This document shows positions 8,085-15,974 of a DNA stretch of 64,000 nucleotides, piece after piece. Under the pieces are notes generated by a model that saw nothing but the letters and a program-made list of their open reading frames with translations, ran no database searches and was not told the origin of the DNA. Source of the DNA: JAFDWR01 sp038216655 (GTDB lineage: Bacteria; Armatimonadota; Fimbriimonadia; Fimbriimonadales; Fimbriimonadaceae). The position numbers and the translations under genes are program-made. The stretch spans positions 62,001-126,000 of the forward strand of contig JBBQPZ010000011.1 in the NCBI GenBank assembly GCA_038216655.1, given 5' to 3'. Within the stretch, counting starts at the first letter, position 1, and each line of letters starts with the position of its first letter.

Positions 8085-8966
8085 TCAGTCCCTCAGGCTC
8101 CTTCCGGTGAGATGGAGGAAGATCTCTTCGAGCGAGGCCCGTTGGGAGTTGATCGAGGTGTAGCGGATGCCGGCGGCGTCCAGCCTGGCGAGGATGGCGG
8201 GGAGGTTCTTCTGCACTTCGGGCAGATCGATGTGGATTTTCCGACCTTCGTAAATGACTCCTTCGAGTTCAGGGGTCGGTGACTCGGGGTCGAGTTCGAG
8301 GGTCACCCGCTCTCGCTCGGGCATGAGGCGGTTCAGGTTCTCGATGCGATCATTGGCGATGATGACGCCGTGATCCATGACCGCGACCCTATCGCAAAGG
8401 CGTTCGACTTCGTTCATGTAGTGCGTCGTGTAGAGCAGGGAGACGCCTTCGCCGCGGAGCTTCTCAAGGGTATCGAAGATCGCGTTACGGCTTTGAGGGT
8501 CGACACCGACGGTGGGTTCATCGAGCACGAGGATGTCGGGGGAGTGGATGAGGCCCACCGCGATGTTAAGGCGGCGCTTCATACCTCCGGAGAAGTTCTT
8601 GACGGGTTCATCGGCGCGATCGGCGAGGCCGACGAGTTCGAGGACACCGTCGGGGGCGGCAGGTTTGTCATAGAGCGCGGCGAAGAACTGGAGGTTCGAT
8701 CGGGCGCTGATCTCCTCGTAGAGGGCGAGGTCTTGGGGGACGAAGCCGAGGCGCTGCTTGGCGTCCATTCCGATCGGCTTACCGTCGAGTTCGACGGTGC
8801 CTTTGTCGGGGGTGAGCGCGCCGACGATCATCGAGATCGTGGTGGTCTTGCCCGCGCCGTTGGGTCCGAGCAAGCCGAAGGCGCAGCCGCGGTCGATCTC
8901 GAACGAGACGTCCTTGACTGCCTCGGTTTTCCCGAACCGCTTGAATAGCCCGCTGACCTTGAGCAC
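8085..8966 (-). CDS. ABC transporter ATP-binding protein
   Basis: ATPase partner of the permease that follows 2 bases downstream. Walker A is LLGPNGAGKTTT (residues about 33-44), the Q-loop lies in GFVPQDLALYEEIS, the signature is FSGGMKRRL, Walker B is ILVLDEPTVGVDP, and the switch is TTHYMNEVERLCD. A C-terminal extension of about 70 residues ending SLEEIFLHLTGRSL is typical of DrrA-like exporters. The start is GTG without a visible RBS, only about 8 bases after a TTATCC box, so the mRNA might be leaderless. Substrate unknown. Confidence 0.93.
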   Translation of the reverse strand: MLKVSGLFKRFGKTEAVKDVSFEIDRGCAFGLLGPNGAGKTTTISMIVGALTPDKGTVELDGKPIGMDAKQRLGFVPQDLALYEEISARSNLQFFAALYDKPAAPDGVLELVGLADRADEPVKNFSGGMKRRLNIAVGLIHSPDILVLDEPTVGVDPQSRNAIFDTLEKLRGEGVSLLYTTHYMNEVERLCDRVAVMDHGVIIANDRIENLNRLMPERERVTLELDPESPTPELEGVIYEGRKIHIDLPEVQKNLPAILARLDAAGIRYTSINSQRASLEEIFLHLTGRSLRD

Positions 8967-9043
8967 GAGGGATAAGTTAGCATCATTCGCGTTCGGGCGT
9001 CAGGTCCTTTGGTTCTTTCTGAGTAAGGGGGGAAGGCGTAGGG

Positions 9044-9200
9044 GGGTGGCACGGTCTGCTCGGGCCGGCCATCGTTCCAATTGCCGGAGAACTGAGCGGC
9101 CCGACAGGCCGTGAGAGACTCACTACAAGTCACGGTCTGTCGCGTGGCGACAATCTGTTGCATGAGAATTAGCAGAGCACCCGAGCAGACTGTGCCACCC
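9044..9200. repeat. Inverted-repeat element with 21-bp arms
   Basis: GGGTGGCACGGTCTGCTCGGG (9044-9064) is matched in inverse orientation at 9180-9200 with one mismatch. The 115 bases between them show no ORF but include another CACGGTCTGTCGCG-like copy of the arm near 9130. It sits between the ABC ATPase start and the cvfB stop (8967-9243), a spacer with no gene. Confidence 0.85.
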
Positions 9201-9243
9201 CGTCTCCACGCGATGTCGCTGGGTCCTGCTTGGAGTGACAAGC

Positions 9244-10077
9244 TCACGCATCCGGCCTGAGTCGGATGCCGTAGGGATCGGTTTCGATCTTGCCTTCCTT
9301 GAGAAGGTGGCCGACAATTCGCTTGAACGTTGACTTGCTTACACCGAGTTGGCGTTGGATTTGATCTGGGTCAGAGCGGTCGTGGAGGCCGAGGAAGCCG
9401 CCTTCCCGTTTGATGCGCGCCAGGAGTTGATCGGCTTCGCTGAGCTCGGCGGCCCGACCGATGGGGCGAAGGGCGAGGAGGAGGCTCTCCTCGTTCGACG
9501 ACTTCACGTAAGCGTCTACGGTCTGGCCGACGCGGACGGGTCGAGTCTCCTCGTCCTCGAGCACGACCGCGGAGTATCGGCCATCGGCGATGCCGGAGAC
9601 GGCGTGGGGTTTGAGCTCGGAGACGAGGAACGAGACCTTCTGACCGGCGCGGACATCGGTGCCCACGGGGACGAGGAACTTCCGCAGCTTGGCACTGGCG
9701 ACCGGCCGATTGGAGGCCGGGTCGAGGAGCACGCGAACCACGTAGACCTGGTCCTCGCGCATCGGGTTGAGCTGCTCTCGGAATGGCACGAGCAGGTCCT
9801 TTTCTAGTCCCCAATCGAGGAAGGCACCGACCTGGTTGACGGCGACGCACCGCAGAGAGGCAAAGGTGTCGATCTCTGCCTTCGGGAAGATCGTGGTCGC
9901 GACGGGGCGGTCTTCGGAGTCGAGGTAGACGAAGACCTTGAGCGACTCGCCGAGGTCGGCCCCGCGGGGCAGATACTTGTTCGGCAGGAGGACGTCGTCG
10001 CGTCCGTCGGTGAGATAGCCTCCGACGGACGTGATGCGGGCGAGCGTCAGCTCCTGGATTCTGCCGATCTGCAACAT
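9244..10077 (-). CDS. cvfB: CvfB-like S1 RNA-binding protein
   Basis: A 277-residue member of the CvfB/YitL family, made of three S1-like RNA-binding domains and a C-terminal winged helix. Visible: first S1 domain with GGYLTDGRDDVLLPNKYLP; second with AVNQVGAFLDWGLEKDLLVP and REDQVYVVRVLLD; third with RVGQTVDAYVKSSNEESLLL; then the winged helix IQRQLGVSKSTFKRIVGHL near residue 240. In Staphylococcus, CvfB affects virulence gene expression; in general it is an RNA-binding regulator. The gene stands alone between spacers rich in purine repeats. Confidence 0.93.
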   Translation of the reverse strand: MLQIGRIQELTLARITSVGGYLTDGRDDVLLPNKYLPRGADLGESLKVFVYLDSEDRPVATTIFPKAEIDTFASLRCVAVNQVGAFLDWGLEKDLLVPFREQLNPMREDQVYVVRVLLDPASNRPVASAKLRKFLVPVGTDVRAGQKVSFLVSELKPHAVSGIADGRYSAVVLEDEETRPVRVGQTVDAYVKSSNEESLLLALRPIGRAAELSEADQLLARIKREGGFLGLHDRSDPDQIQRQLGVSKSTFKRIVGHLLKEGKIETDPYGIRLRPDA

Positions 10078-10178
10078 AGGGGAAGGCTCATTATGGCCCT
10101 CCTGTGCGTAAGGGGGTAAGGCGGAAGGAGGTAAGGAGGGCCGGTCACGTCAGCGCTCGACCCCGCCATGTTTCGTAC

Positions 10179-10859
10179 TTACCCGCCGTCCCTCATGCCG
10201 ACGCCTCGAACGGGGCGACGTGGGGGAGGGCACGTGCTGTGGCCGACCTTTTCGGCGTACTGCTGGTGGTAATCCTCCGCCGGGTAGAAGGTCGAGGCCG
10301 GCTTGATTCGGGTCGAGATCGCCGAATGCAGCGTCTTTTGCTCTGCCTTGGCGGTGGCCTCGGCCGCGGCCTTCTGCTCGGGGGAGAGATAGAAGATCGC
10401 CGAGCGGTACTGCTCTCCGATATCGGGCCCCTGTTGGTTCAGGGTCGTCGGGTCGTGGCTCGCCCAGAAGACTTCGAGCAGTTGGTTGTAGGTCACAACT
10501 TTCGGATCGAACTCGACGAGGACGGCTTCCGCGTGATGCGTGGTCCCCGAGCAGACCATTTCGTAGGTCGGGTTGGGCGTCGTCCCGCCACTGTAGCCGA
10601 CGGCGGTCGCCACGACTCCCTTTACCTTGCGGAAGGTTCCTTCCGAACCCCAGAAGCACCCCATCGCAAACATCGCGAGCTGGTCACCCTTCTTGGGGAT
10701 AAGCGTGCCTTGGTAAGCCGCGGTGAGGACCCCACCCGGATGCGTTCCGACGCCGGTCGGCTTCAAGGAACCGGAACTGGCCAGCGGCATTTCTGAACAG
10801 CCGAGTACTGCGAGCGAACCCGCGACAGCGAGTGAGGTGATCCATCCAAGTAGCTTCAT
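10179..10859 (-). CDS. msrA: Peptide methionine-S-sulfoxide reductase MsrA, lipoprotein form
   Basis: It repairs oxidised methionine in proteins. The catalytic GCFWG motif (residues about 67-71) with FRKVKGVVATAVGYSGG, the HAEAVLVEFDP segment, GPDIGEQYRSAIFY and YPAEDYHQQY are all present. Unusually, it begins with a signal peptide and lipobox (AGSLAVLGC, Cys near 21), so it is predicted to be a lipoprotein acting outside the cytoplasm. A Cys in the tail (HSTCPPP) could serve as resolving residue. The gene is single, with a purine-rich spacer downstream (10078-10178). Confidence 0.95.
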   Translation of the reverse strand: MKLLGWITSLAVAGSLAVLGCSEMPLASSGSLKPTGVGTHPGGVLTAAYQGTLIPKKGDQLAMFAMGCFWGSEGTFRKVKGVVATAVGYSGGTTPNPTYEMVCSGTTHHAEAVLVEFDPKVVTYNQLLEVFWASHDPTTLNQQGPDIGEQYRSAIFYLSPEQKAAAEATAKAEQKTLHSAISTRIKPASTFYPAEDYHQQYAEKVGHSTCPPPRRPVRGVGMRDGG

Positions 10860-10949
10860 GTTTGTCTCTACTTATCGTAAGCCGAGATGGTCGGCAAGGG
10901 TTCCAAAGAATTCTTGTAACGTGTGTGCGTACGATGCGTCCTTAGAGAT

Positions 10950-11267
10950 ATGAAGACGTGGCTCGGGATTTTCTTTGGATTCATGGTCTGGACCCATGCG
11001 ATTGGCCAGGAAACCCCTCCTCCGCAGAGGAAAATGCCGATTCGCATCGCGGTGCGCCATGCCGATCCTTACATGATCAAGGCTCTGCTTGAAGGTCGAT
11101 CCGTTTCCGCGCCGGAGATCAGCACAATCATGGGAATGATGGGGATGAACGGCGGAGCCTCGCAGAGCGCCCAGCAGGGGTTGGATCAGGCGAATGCGAT
11201 CTTCAAGGACGGGTTCTTCATCGTGAACCCGACGGACAACAGTCTTTGGTTTTATTGGAAGAAATAG
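10950..11267 (+). CDS. Small secreted protein of unknown function
   Basis: A 105-residue product starting MKTWLGIFFGFMVWTHAIGQ, a clear signal peptide with cleavage likely after AIGQ. The mature part contains IAVRHADPYMIKALLEG, which loosely recalls short N-terminal segments of secretin-like proteins, followed by a Met/Gly-rich stretch (MGMMGMNGG) and FIVNPTDNSLWFYWKK at the end. The frame extends upstream to 10923, but the ATG at 10950 gives the signal peptide. It lies 40 bases before fucI on the same strand. Function unknown. Confidence 0.65.
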   Translation: MKTWLGIFFGFMVWTHAIGQETPPPQRKMPIRIAVRHADPYMIKALLEGRSVSAPEISTIMGMMGMNGGASQSAQQGLDQANAIFKDGFFIVNPTDNSLWFYWKK

Positions 11268-11307
11268 CGTTCCTCGCGTAGCAATGAGCTAAAAAGGAAG
11301 TCGAGCC

Positions 11308-13095
11308 ATGGCCGACTTCCTTTCTTTATGCCCGCCCGTCAACCGCCTCGGCGGTGACCTTCCCAAACTCGGCATCCGCCCCGTCGTCGACGGGCGCTAC
11401 GGAGGCGTTCGCGAGTCGCTGGAACCGGTCTGCATGGCGATGGCGGATGCGGTGGTCCGACTCGTTTCCTCTCGTCTGAAACATGCCTGCGGGTTGCCGG
11501 TGGAATGCGTGGTGGCGGACTCCCCGATCGGCGGATATGCCGAAGCGGCGGCGTGCCGCGAGAAGTTCCGGCGGGAGGGCGTTGGGGTCTCGCTCACGGT
11601 TACCCCGTGCTGGTGCTACGGGATGGAGACGATGGACGACGATCCGCTCCTGCCGAAGGCGATCTGGGGTTTCAACGGCTCCGACCGACCGGGGGCGGTG
11701 TATCTGGCGGCGACGCTGTCGGGTTATGGGCAGATGGGTTTGCCGTGCTTTGGGATCTACGGCGAGGACGTTCGGGATTTGGGCGACTCGGCCATCCCGC
11801 CGGACGTCGAGGAGAAGCTGCTGCGCTTTGTTCGGGCGGGCTTGGCCGCAGCGGAGATGAAGGGGAAGGCGTATCTCGCGATGGGCGGAATCAGCATGGG
11901 GATCGCGGGCTCGGCGGTGGACCGAGGGTTCTTTGAGCGCTGGCTCGGGATGCGAGTCGAGGCGATCGACATGTCCGAGTTCACCGGCCGGATGCGGGAC
12001 GGGATTTATGACCCGGTCGAGTTCGAGAAGGCTTATGCATGGACCCGGGGGAACTGTCCGGAAGGGAAGGATTGGAATGCACTTCCTAAGCAGCGGACGC
12101 GGGCGCAGAAGGACGAGGACTGGGCGACGAGCGTGAAGATGGCGCTGATCGCACGCGACCTGATGATCGGCAATCCGCGGTTGGCGGAGCTTGGGTTCGT
12201 GGAGCAGTCAAAGGGGCATCATGCGATCGCGGGGGGATTCCAGGGTCAGCGGCAGTGGACGGATTACTTCCCGAACGGCGACTTCATGGAAGCGATCCTC
12301 GATACAAGTTTTGACTGGAACGGGATTCGGCAACCGTTCGTGGTCGCGACCGAGAATGACTCGCTGAATGGAGCCTCGATGCTGCTGGGGCATCTTCTGA
12401 CGGGGACGGCCCAGATGTTCTCCGACGTGCGGACCTATTGGAGTCCAGCGGCGGTGAAGCGGGTGACCGGTTACGAGACGGAGGGCTTCCTGCATTTGAT
12501 CAACTCCGGACCTTCACCTTTGGACTTCGCGGGTGAGATGGGGAAGGAAGGGATCAAGCCCTGGTGGTCGATTACTTCGGATGATGCGGCCGCATGTATG
12601 AAGGCGACCCTGTGGGGTCCGAGCGATCTGGGTTACTTCCCAGGGGGAGGTTGGTCGACCGACTTCACGACCCGCGGTGAGTTGCCGTTGACGATGTACC
12701 GGATCAACCTGGTTCATGGTCTCGGTCCCGTGTTGCAGATCGCGGAGGGTTGGTCGGTGTCGTTGCCGAACGAGGTTCACGACGTGCTTGACGCACGGAC
12801 GAATCCGACGTGGCCGACGACTTGGTTCCGTCCGAGGTGCAACGGCGTGGGTCCGTTCCGCGATTCCCTGTCGGTAATGAGCCACTGGGGGGCGAATCAT
12901 GGCGCGGTGAGCATTGGGCACATCGGCGCGGACCTGATTACGTTGGCGTCGATGCTGCGGATTCCCGTCGATATGCATAATGTCGATGACGAGAACGTGT
13001 ACCGGCCAGCGGTTTGGCAGCGGTTCGGGGGACACGATTTACAGGGTGCGGACTACCGGGCGTGTACAACTTTCGGCCCGCTTTACGGGAAGTGA
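11308..13095 (+). CDS. fucI: L-fucose isomerase family protein
   Basis: Family reaction: L-fucose to L-fuculose (also D-arabinose to D-ribulose), Mn-dependent. Length 595 matches FucI. Motifs: LGIRPVVDGRYGGVRESLE at the N-terminus, TPCWCYGMETMD, CFGIYGEDV, AMGGISMGI, the metal-ligand region VVATENDSLNGASMLLGH, and the C-terminal IPVDMHNVDDENVYRPAVWQ. AAGGAAG lies 7 bases before the ATG. The next gene overlaps by 4 bases, so they share an operon. No fuculokinase or aldolase is nearby, so another aldose substrate is possible. Confidence 0.93.
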   Translation: MADFLSLCPPVNRLGGDLPKLGIRPVVDGRYGGVRESLEPVCMAMADAVVRLVSSRLKHACGLPVECVVADSPIGGYAEAAACREKFRREGVGVSLTVTPCWCYGMETMDDDPLLPKAIWGFNGSDRPGAVYLAATLSGYGQMGLPCFGIYGEDVRDLGDSAIPPDVEEKLLRFVRAGLAAAEMKGKAYLAMGGISMGIAGSAVDRGFFERWLGMRVEAIDMSEFTGRMRDGIYDPVEFEKAYAWTRGNCPEGKDWNALPKQRTRAQKDEDWATSVKMALIARDLMIGNPRLAELGFVEQSKGHHAIAGGFQGQRQWTDYFPNGDFMEAILDTSFDWNGIRQPFVVATENDSLNGASMLLGHLLTGTAQMFSDVRTYWSPAAVKRVTGYETEGFLHLINSGPSPLDFAGEMGKEGIKPWWSITSDDAAACMKATLWGPSDLGYFPGGGWSTDFTTRGELPLTMYRINLVHGLGPVLQIAEGWSVSLPNEVHDVLDARTNPTWPTTWFRPRCNGVGPFRDSLSVMSHWGANHGAVSIGHIGADLITLASMLRIPVDMHNVDDENVYRPAVWQRFGGHDLQGADYRACTTFGPLYGK

Positions 13096-13820
13096 TTTCG
13101 GCGCTCGCTTTCGCGATTCTGGCGGGTCCGCCGGAGATTCGTCGAGAGCTGCCCGCTCGCACGCTTGTACTTACGTTCCATGACATCATCGAGCGCCGGG
13201 ACGCGAAGGCGCTCTGGTTCGATTGCACGTCAAAGGAGTTCATCGACGAGATCGATTGGCTGGAGGCGGAAGGTGCGCATTTCATTACGTTACGGCAACT
13301 GTACTTGCATCTAACCACCGGTTCGGCTCTGCCTTCCAACCCGGTGGCGATCACCTTTGCCGACAACTATTTGGGGTTCTACAATCGTGCGGTGCCGATT
13401 CTGATTGGGCATCAAATTCCGGTGACGATGTTCGTGCACACCGGGTTTGTGGGCAGCAAGGTGGGTCGTCCCAAAATGTCGTGGACTCAGCTAAAAGAGC
13501 TTTCGAAGATCGAGCTGTTCGATATCGAGTCGCAGACGGTGACCCACCGAAGTGTGACGGGCTTGGACGATGCGGCGATCTTGAAGGAGTTCAGGGACTC
13601 CCGCGCTGCGTTGACGAAGCAACTCGGTAAGCCGGTGGAATTCATCGCTTATCCGAACGGCTCGATGGACGAGCGCACTGCGAAGCTGGCGAGAAGGGCC
13701 GGATATGTGATGGGATTCTCGGAAAAGTTGATGCCGGCAGAGCGATCCCCCAGCATTTTTGCGGTGGCTCGCTACGTGCACACGAAATACCGCCAGGGTT
13801 GGCGTGACGCGCATCGGTAA
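13092..13820 (+). CDS. Polysaccharide deacetylase-like protein with altered catalytic motifs
   Basis: CE4/NodB fold: TLVLTFHDI, then VAITFADNYLGFYNRAVPIL (motif 1), IESQTVTHRSVTGL (motif 2) and FIAYPNGSMDERTAKLARRA (motif 3). I chose the GTG at 13092, which overlaps the fucI stop (GTGA) and gives a hydrophobic signal-like start. In motif 1 the usual TFDDG is TFADN, so the catalytic base Asp is Ala. In motif 2 the usual HTxxH is QTVTH, so one metal-binding His is Gln. The fold is supported; classical deacetylase activity is doubtful. It is followed 9 bases later by a creatininase-family gene. Confidence 0.8.
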   Translation: MISALAFAILAGPPEIRRELPARTLVLTFHDIIERRDAKALWFDCTSKEFIDEIDWLEAEGAHFITLRQLYLHLTTGSALPSNPVAITFADNYLGFYNRAVPILIGHQIPVTMFVHTGFVGSKVGRPKMSWTQLKELSKIELFDIESQTVTHRSVTGLDDAAILKEFRDSRAALTKQLGKPVEFIAYPNGSMDERTAKLARRAGYVMGFSEKLMPAERSPSIFAVARYVHTKYRQGWRDAHR

Positions 13821-13829
13821 TCTGGGCGC

Positions 13830-14579
13830 ATGTTGCGATACGACGAGGCTTTCCCGGCGGAACTGGAGTCGGCGATCGATCGGGGCGCTCCTGCCGTGGT
13901 GGCGTGGGGGGCGTTGGAGTGGCACGGATGCCATTTGCCGCTCGGACTCGACGGGATCGTTGCCGATTGGTTTGCCCGTCACCTCGCCGAACGGTTGAAC
14001 GGGGTGTTACTGCCGTCGGTTTGGCTCCCGATGACGACTTTGCCTCATCGGGTGAGTCTACAGGTTTCGACGGAGACTTTTCGGGCGATTGTTGACGACT
14101 TGCTGGGGAGCTTGGCGGGTGCAGGATTCCGTCAGGTTTGTCTGGTAACAGGGCATTACGCGCAGGGGCATTTGTGGGAGTTGTTCGAGGCGGCCGATCG
14201 GGCATCGATCTCCGTGCTGGCGGGCACGCCTTTGCAGCCGCTGCAACAAGACGAATTGCTCGACCATGCCGGACGTTACGAGGCGTCGCAGTTGGCGGCG
14301 ATTCGGCCTGATCTGGTGCGTCTTGGTGGATTGCCCACGGACTTGATCGTGCGCGAACACGCGGTGCTCGGGCGGCATCCCTCGGAGTCGAATGTGGCCG
14401 AGGGTGAGCGGTTGCTGCACGAGGGGCTGGAGGCTTGGGTTGGCTGGTCTGCCTCCGCGACGAAGGAGAACCTGGCCATTACCTACGCTCGGGCGAAGGA
14501 AGGGCTCGGCGAGTATCGGGAGAAGTTCTACCGAGACTCGTGGGAGCAGGCGATCGCGGATTGGTGGGATTCCAAGTAG
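13830..14579 (+). CDS. Creatininase-family amidohydrolase
   Basis: Creatininase-fold metal-dependent hydrolase, 249 residues. Metal and active-site motifs: WGALEWHGCHLPLGLDGIVA (Glu/His/Asp set near residues 28-42), LVTGHYAQGH (near 105) and DHAGRYEASQLAAIRPDLV (His and Glu near 145-160). The family includes creatinine amidohydrolase, ring-opening amidases in cofactor synthesis such as FAPy deformylase, and MftE peptidase. No mycofactocin or flavin genes are adjacent, so the substrate is open. It follows the deacetylase-like gene by 9 bases, probably in one transcript with fucI. Confidence 0.88.
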   Translation: MLRYDEAFPAELESAIDRGAPAVVAWGALEWHGCHLPLGLDGIVADWFARHLAERLNGVLLPSVWLPMTTLPHRVSLQVSTETFRAIVDDLLGSLAGAGFRQVCLVTGHYAQGHLWELFEAADRASISVLAGTPLQPLQQDELLDHAGRYEASQLAAIRPDLVRLGGLPTDLIVREHAVLGRHPSESNVAEGERLLHEGLEAWVGWSASATKENLAITYARAKEGLGEYREKFYRDSWEQAIADWWDSK

Positions 14580-14620
14580 TTTCTTAGTGGTAGTGGTAGT
14601 GGCAGTGCGGAGTCAGGAAC

Positions 14621-14809
14621 TTGTCATTCCGAGCGAGCCCTAGCGACATTGAGGAATCTGACTGTCAGCATTTCTTGCTCCTAGCCTATGACTACAGTTT
14701 TCCTGCGAGACAGTCAGGAGTCGATGACAGGCAGGTTCCTCCACTGCGCCGCATCCGATCCTGATCCTGTCTTACCGATGCCGTGGGCGGCTCCGGTCGG
14801 AATGACAAG
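14621..14809 (+). repeat. Dispersed hairpin-type repeat, copy 2
   Basis: Begins CTTGTCATTCCGAGCGAGCC and ends CGGAATGACAAG, exact inverted ends of 12 bases. The inner arms also pair (GAGGAATCTGACTGTCAG against the inverse of the CTGACTGTC and GAGGAACC segments). Its left 40 bases match copies at 5884 and 15801; the right half differs. It fills the spacer 14580-14845, which begins with a TAGTGG tandem repeat and has no gene. Confidence 0.85.
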
Positions 14810-14845
14810 CCTCACAAACACTTCACTCTGACAGCGCGAAGCGCC

Positions 14846-15250
14846 TTATTCGATCTCGAGGGAGCGGAAGCGTTTTTCCGTGGTGTCCATCCCTTCGGTC
14901 AGGGTGCCGTAGGCCCAGTGGATCTGCTTCTGGATCTCGGCCGCCTTGATCGCTTCGACCGAGCCAATGGGGAAGTTCTTGGGATCGCTTCGCTTATTGA
15001 GCCTCTCGAACGCTTTGCGGATATCGGCGAAGGTCGCGCTCGGGGCGAGGCCGAGGATGGATTGAGCGCGTTCCTTCATGGTGGGGGGCGGAGTCGAACT
15101 GGTGGTCGGGCTGGACGTGGGGAGAGGAGTCGAGGCCATCGCCTCGTCGAGTTCGCGTTGGGCATCGCTGCCCTCGCTTCCTGAGATGCGATCCCACTCG
15201 CGGTTCACGTAGCCCCGCATCAAATCATAGGCGCGTCGCGCGGTTCCCAT
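14846..15250 (-). CDS. J-domain-like protein lacking HPD
   Basis: A 134-residue cytoplasmic protein. The N-terminal third is charged (YVNREWDRISGSEG), then a Ser/Thr/Pro linker (residues about 40-58), then a J-like helical domain: ERAQSILGLAPSATFADIRK, AFERLNKRSDP and EIQKQIHWAYGTLTEG. In true J domains the loop after the second helix holds HPD, needed to act on DnaK; here it reads RSDP. It is therefore probably a J-like protein that does not stimulate Hsp70. The promoter side faces the structured RNA region at 15300-15510. Confidence 0.65.
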   Translation of the reverse strand: MGTARRAYDLMRGYVNREWDRISGSEGSDAQRELDEAMASTPLPTSSPTTSSTPPPTMKERAQSILGLAPSATFADIRKAFERLNKRSDPKNFPIGSVEAIKAAEIQKQIHWAYGTLTEGMDTTEKRFRSLEIE

Positions 15251-15359
15251 TCGCCATAAGTTACCTTGGCCGAAGGGTCGGCCTAGGCCCGTTTGTGAAA
15301 GCGACAGTGATCAGAAAGAAACTTGTCCAGATCGCGAAAAGCGGACGTAGAATAGATTA

Positions 15360-15509
15360 TATGGAAGGTAAGCCACCGAATCAATTCTAGCGGCGGGACA
15401 ACTTTCAGGTTCCCCGTCGCATCGACCGGAACCTCCGCTAGCCCAGGCAACCGGGTCGGGCGGAATCAGAGCCCTTTCGAGAAAATCTCGGGAGGGCTCT
15501 TCATTTTCT
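15360..15509 (+). ncRNA. Putative structured RNA ending in an intrinsic terminator
   Basis: A nested fold is read directly: CTAGCGG (15387-15393) pairs with CCGCTAG (15435-15441). Inside it AGGTTCC (15407-15413) pairs with GGAACCT (15428-15434), capped by GTCG/CGAC (15416-15419 with 15423-15426). CCCAGGCAACCGGG then folds on itself, and a 15-bp terminator stem follows at 15468-15500. Upstream, TTGTCC and TAGAAT spaced 19 bases form a possible promoter giving a start near 15360. I compared it by eye with common riboswitches, SRP, 6S, RNase P and T-box and found no match. It could be a small RNA or a leader of the next gene. Confidence 0.5.
15468..15509 (+). terminator. Intrinsic terminator before the small membrane protein gene
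   Basis: AGAGCCCTTTCGAGA pairs with TCTCGGGAGGGCTCT (15486-15500) over an AAA loop, with two G-U pairs and no bulge, followed by TCATTTTCT. It ends only 16 bases before the ATG at 15526, so it either ends a separate small RNA or acts as an attenuator. Confidence 0.85.
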
Positions 15510-15525
15510 GAGGCAGACTATAGCC

Positions 15526-15795
15526 ATGCAGGACGTGCCGGGACTGTGGATCATTGCGAGCCTGTTCGGGGCGGTTGGAACCGCAATGCAGGTTCGCTGG
15601 GTGCTCACGCGTACCGAAGTGCCGCAAGCGCGGACCCGCGGGATGATCAAGGCGGCGATCGTTGAAGCCGTCGGGATGGTCGTCCTCTTCCTGTCCGCCC
15701 GCGGCCAGCCGCTCATTTACGGCGTGGGAATCATTGTGGGACTTGGCGGGATGGTTGGGTTCGTGGCGTCGCGCGCTCTTCGCCCGCCGCTCTAG
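15526..15795 (+). CDS. Small membrane protein of unknown function
   Basis: An 89-residue product with three predicted membrane segments: WIIASLFGAVGTAMQV (residues 8-23), IVEAVGMVVLFLSA (44-58) and GVGIIVGLGGMVGFVASRAL (66-85). A basic loop (TRTEVPQARTRG) lies between the first two. RBS is weak (TGAGGCAG, about 11 bases upstream). It sits just after a strong terminator hairpin, so its expression may depend on read-through. No recognised family. Confidence 0.6.
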   Translation: MQDVPGLWIIASLFGAVGTAMQVRWVLTRTEVPQARTRGMIKAAIVEAVGMVVLFLSARGQPLIYGVGIIVGLGGMVGFVASRALRPPL

Positions 15796-15800
15796 ATCGG

Positions 15801-15922
15801 GATGTCATCCCGAAGGATGTTTGTGCCGAGGGATCCGACCGTAGTCGCTGAGTGTTGGTACAAACAGTCGGCATTTCCTGTCAGGTTCCTCGATGTCGCT
15901 AGGGCTCGCTCGGAATGACAAT
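15801..15922 (-). repeat. Dispersed hairpin-type repeat, copy 3 (inverse orientation)
   Basis: Read on the minus strand it starts TTGTCATTCCGAGCGAGCC and ends ATCCTTCGGGATGACATC, matching copy 1 (5884-6003) along nearly all 120 bases, including GGATCCCTCGGCACAAACAT against GATCCCTCGGCACAAACAT. Confidence 0.88.
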
Positions 15923-15974
15923 TCCAAACTTGGTCCCGAACCTCCGAACCCCGAACCAACCCAAACGCGAAGCC

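Noticed and set aside
15300..15520. Known riboswitch (cobalamin, ZTP, TPP, FMN, SAM, c-di-GMP) or T-box
   Set aside because: None of the conserved core sequences of these classes could be found by eye; left as an unassigned structured RNA.
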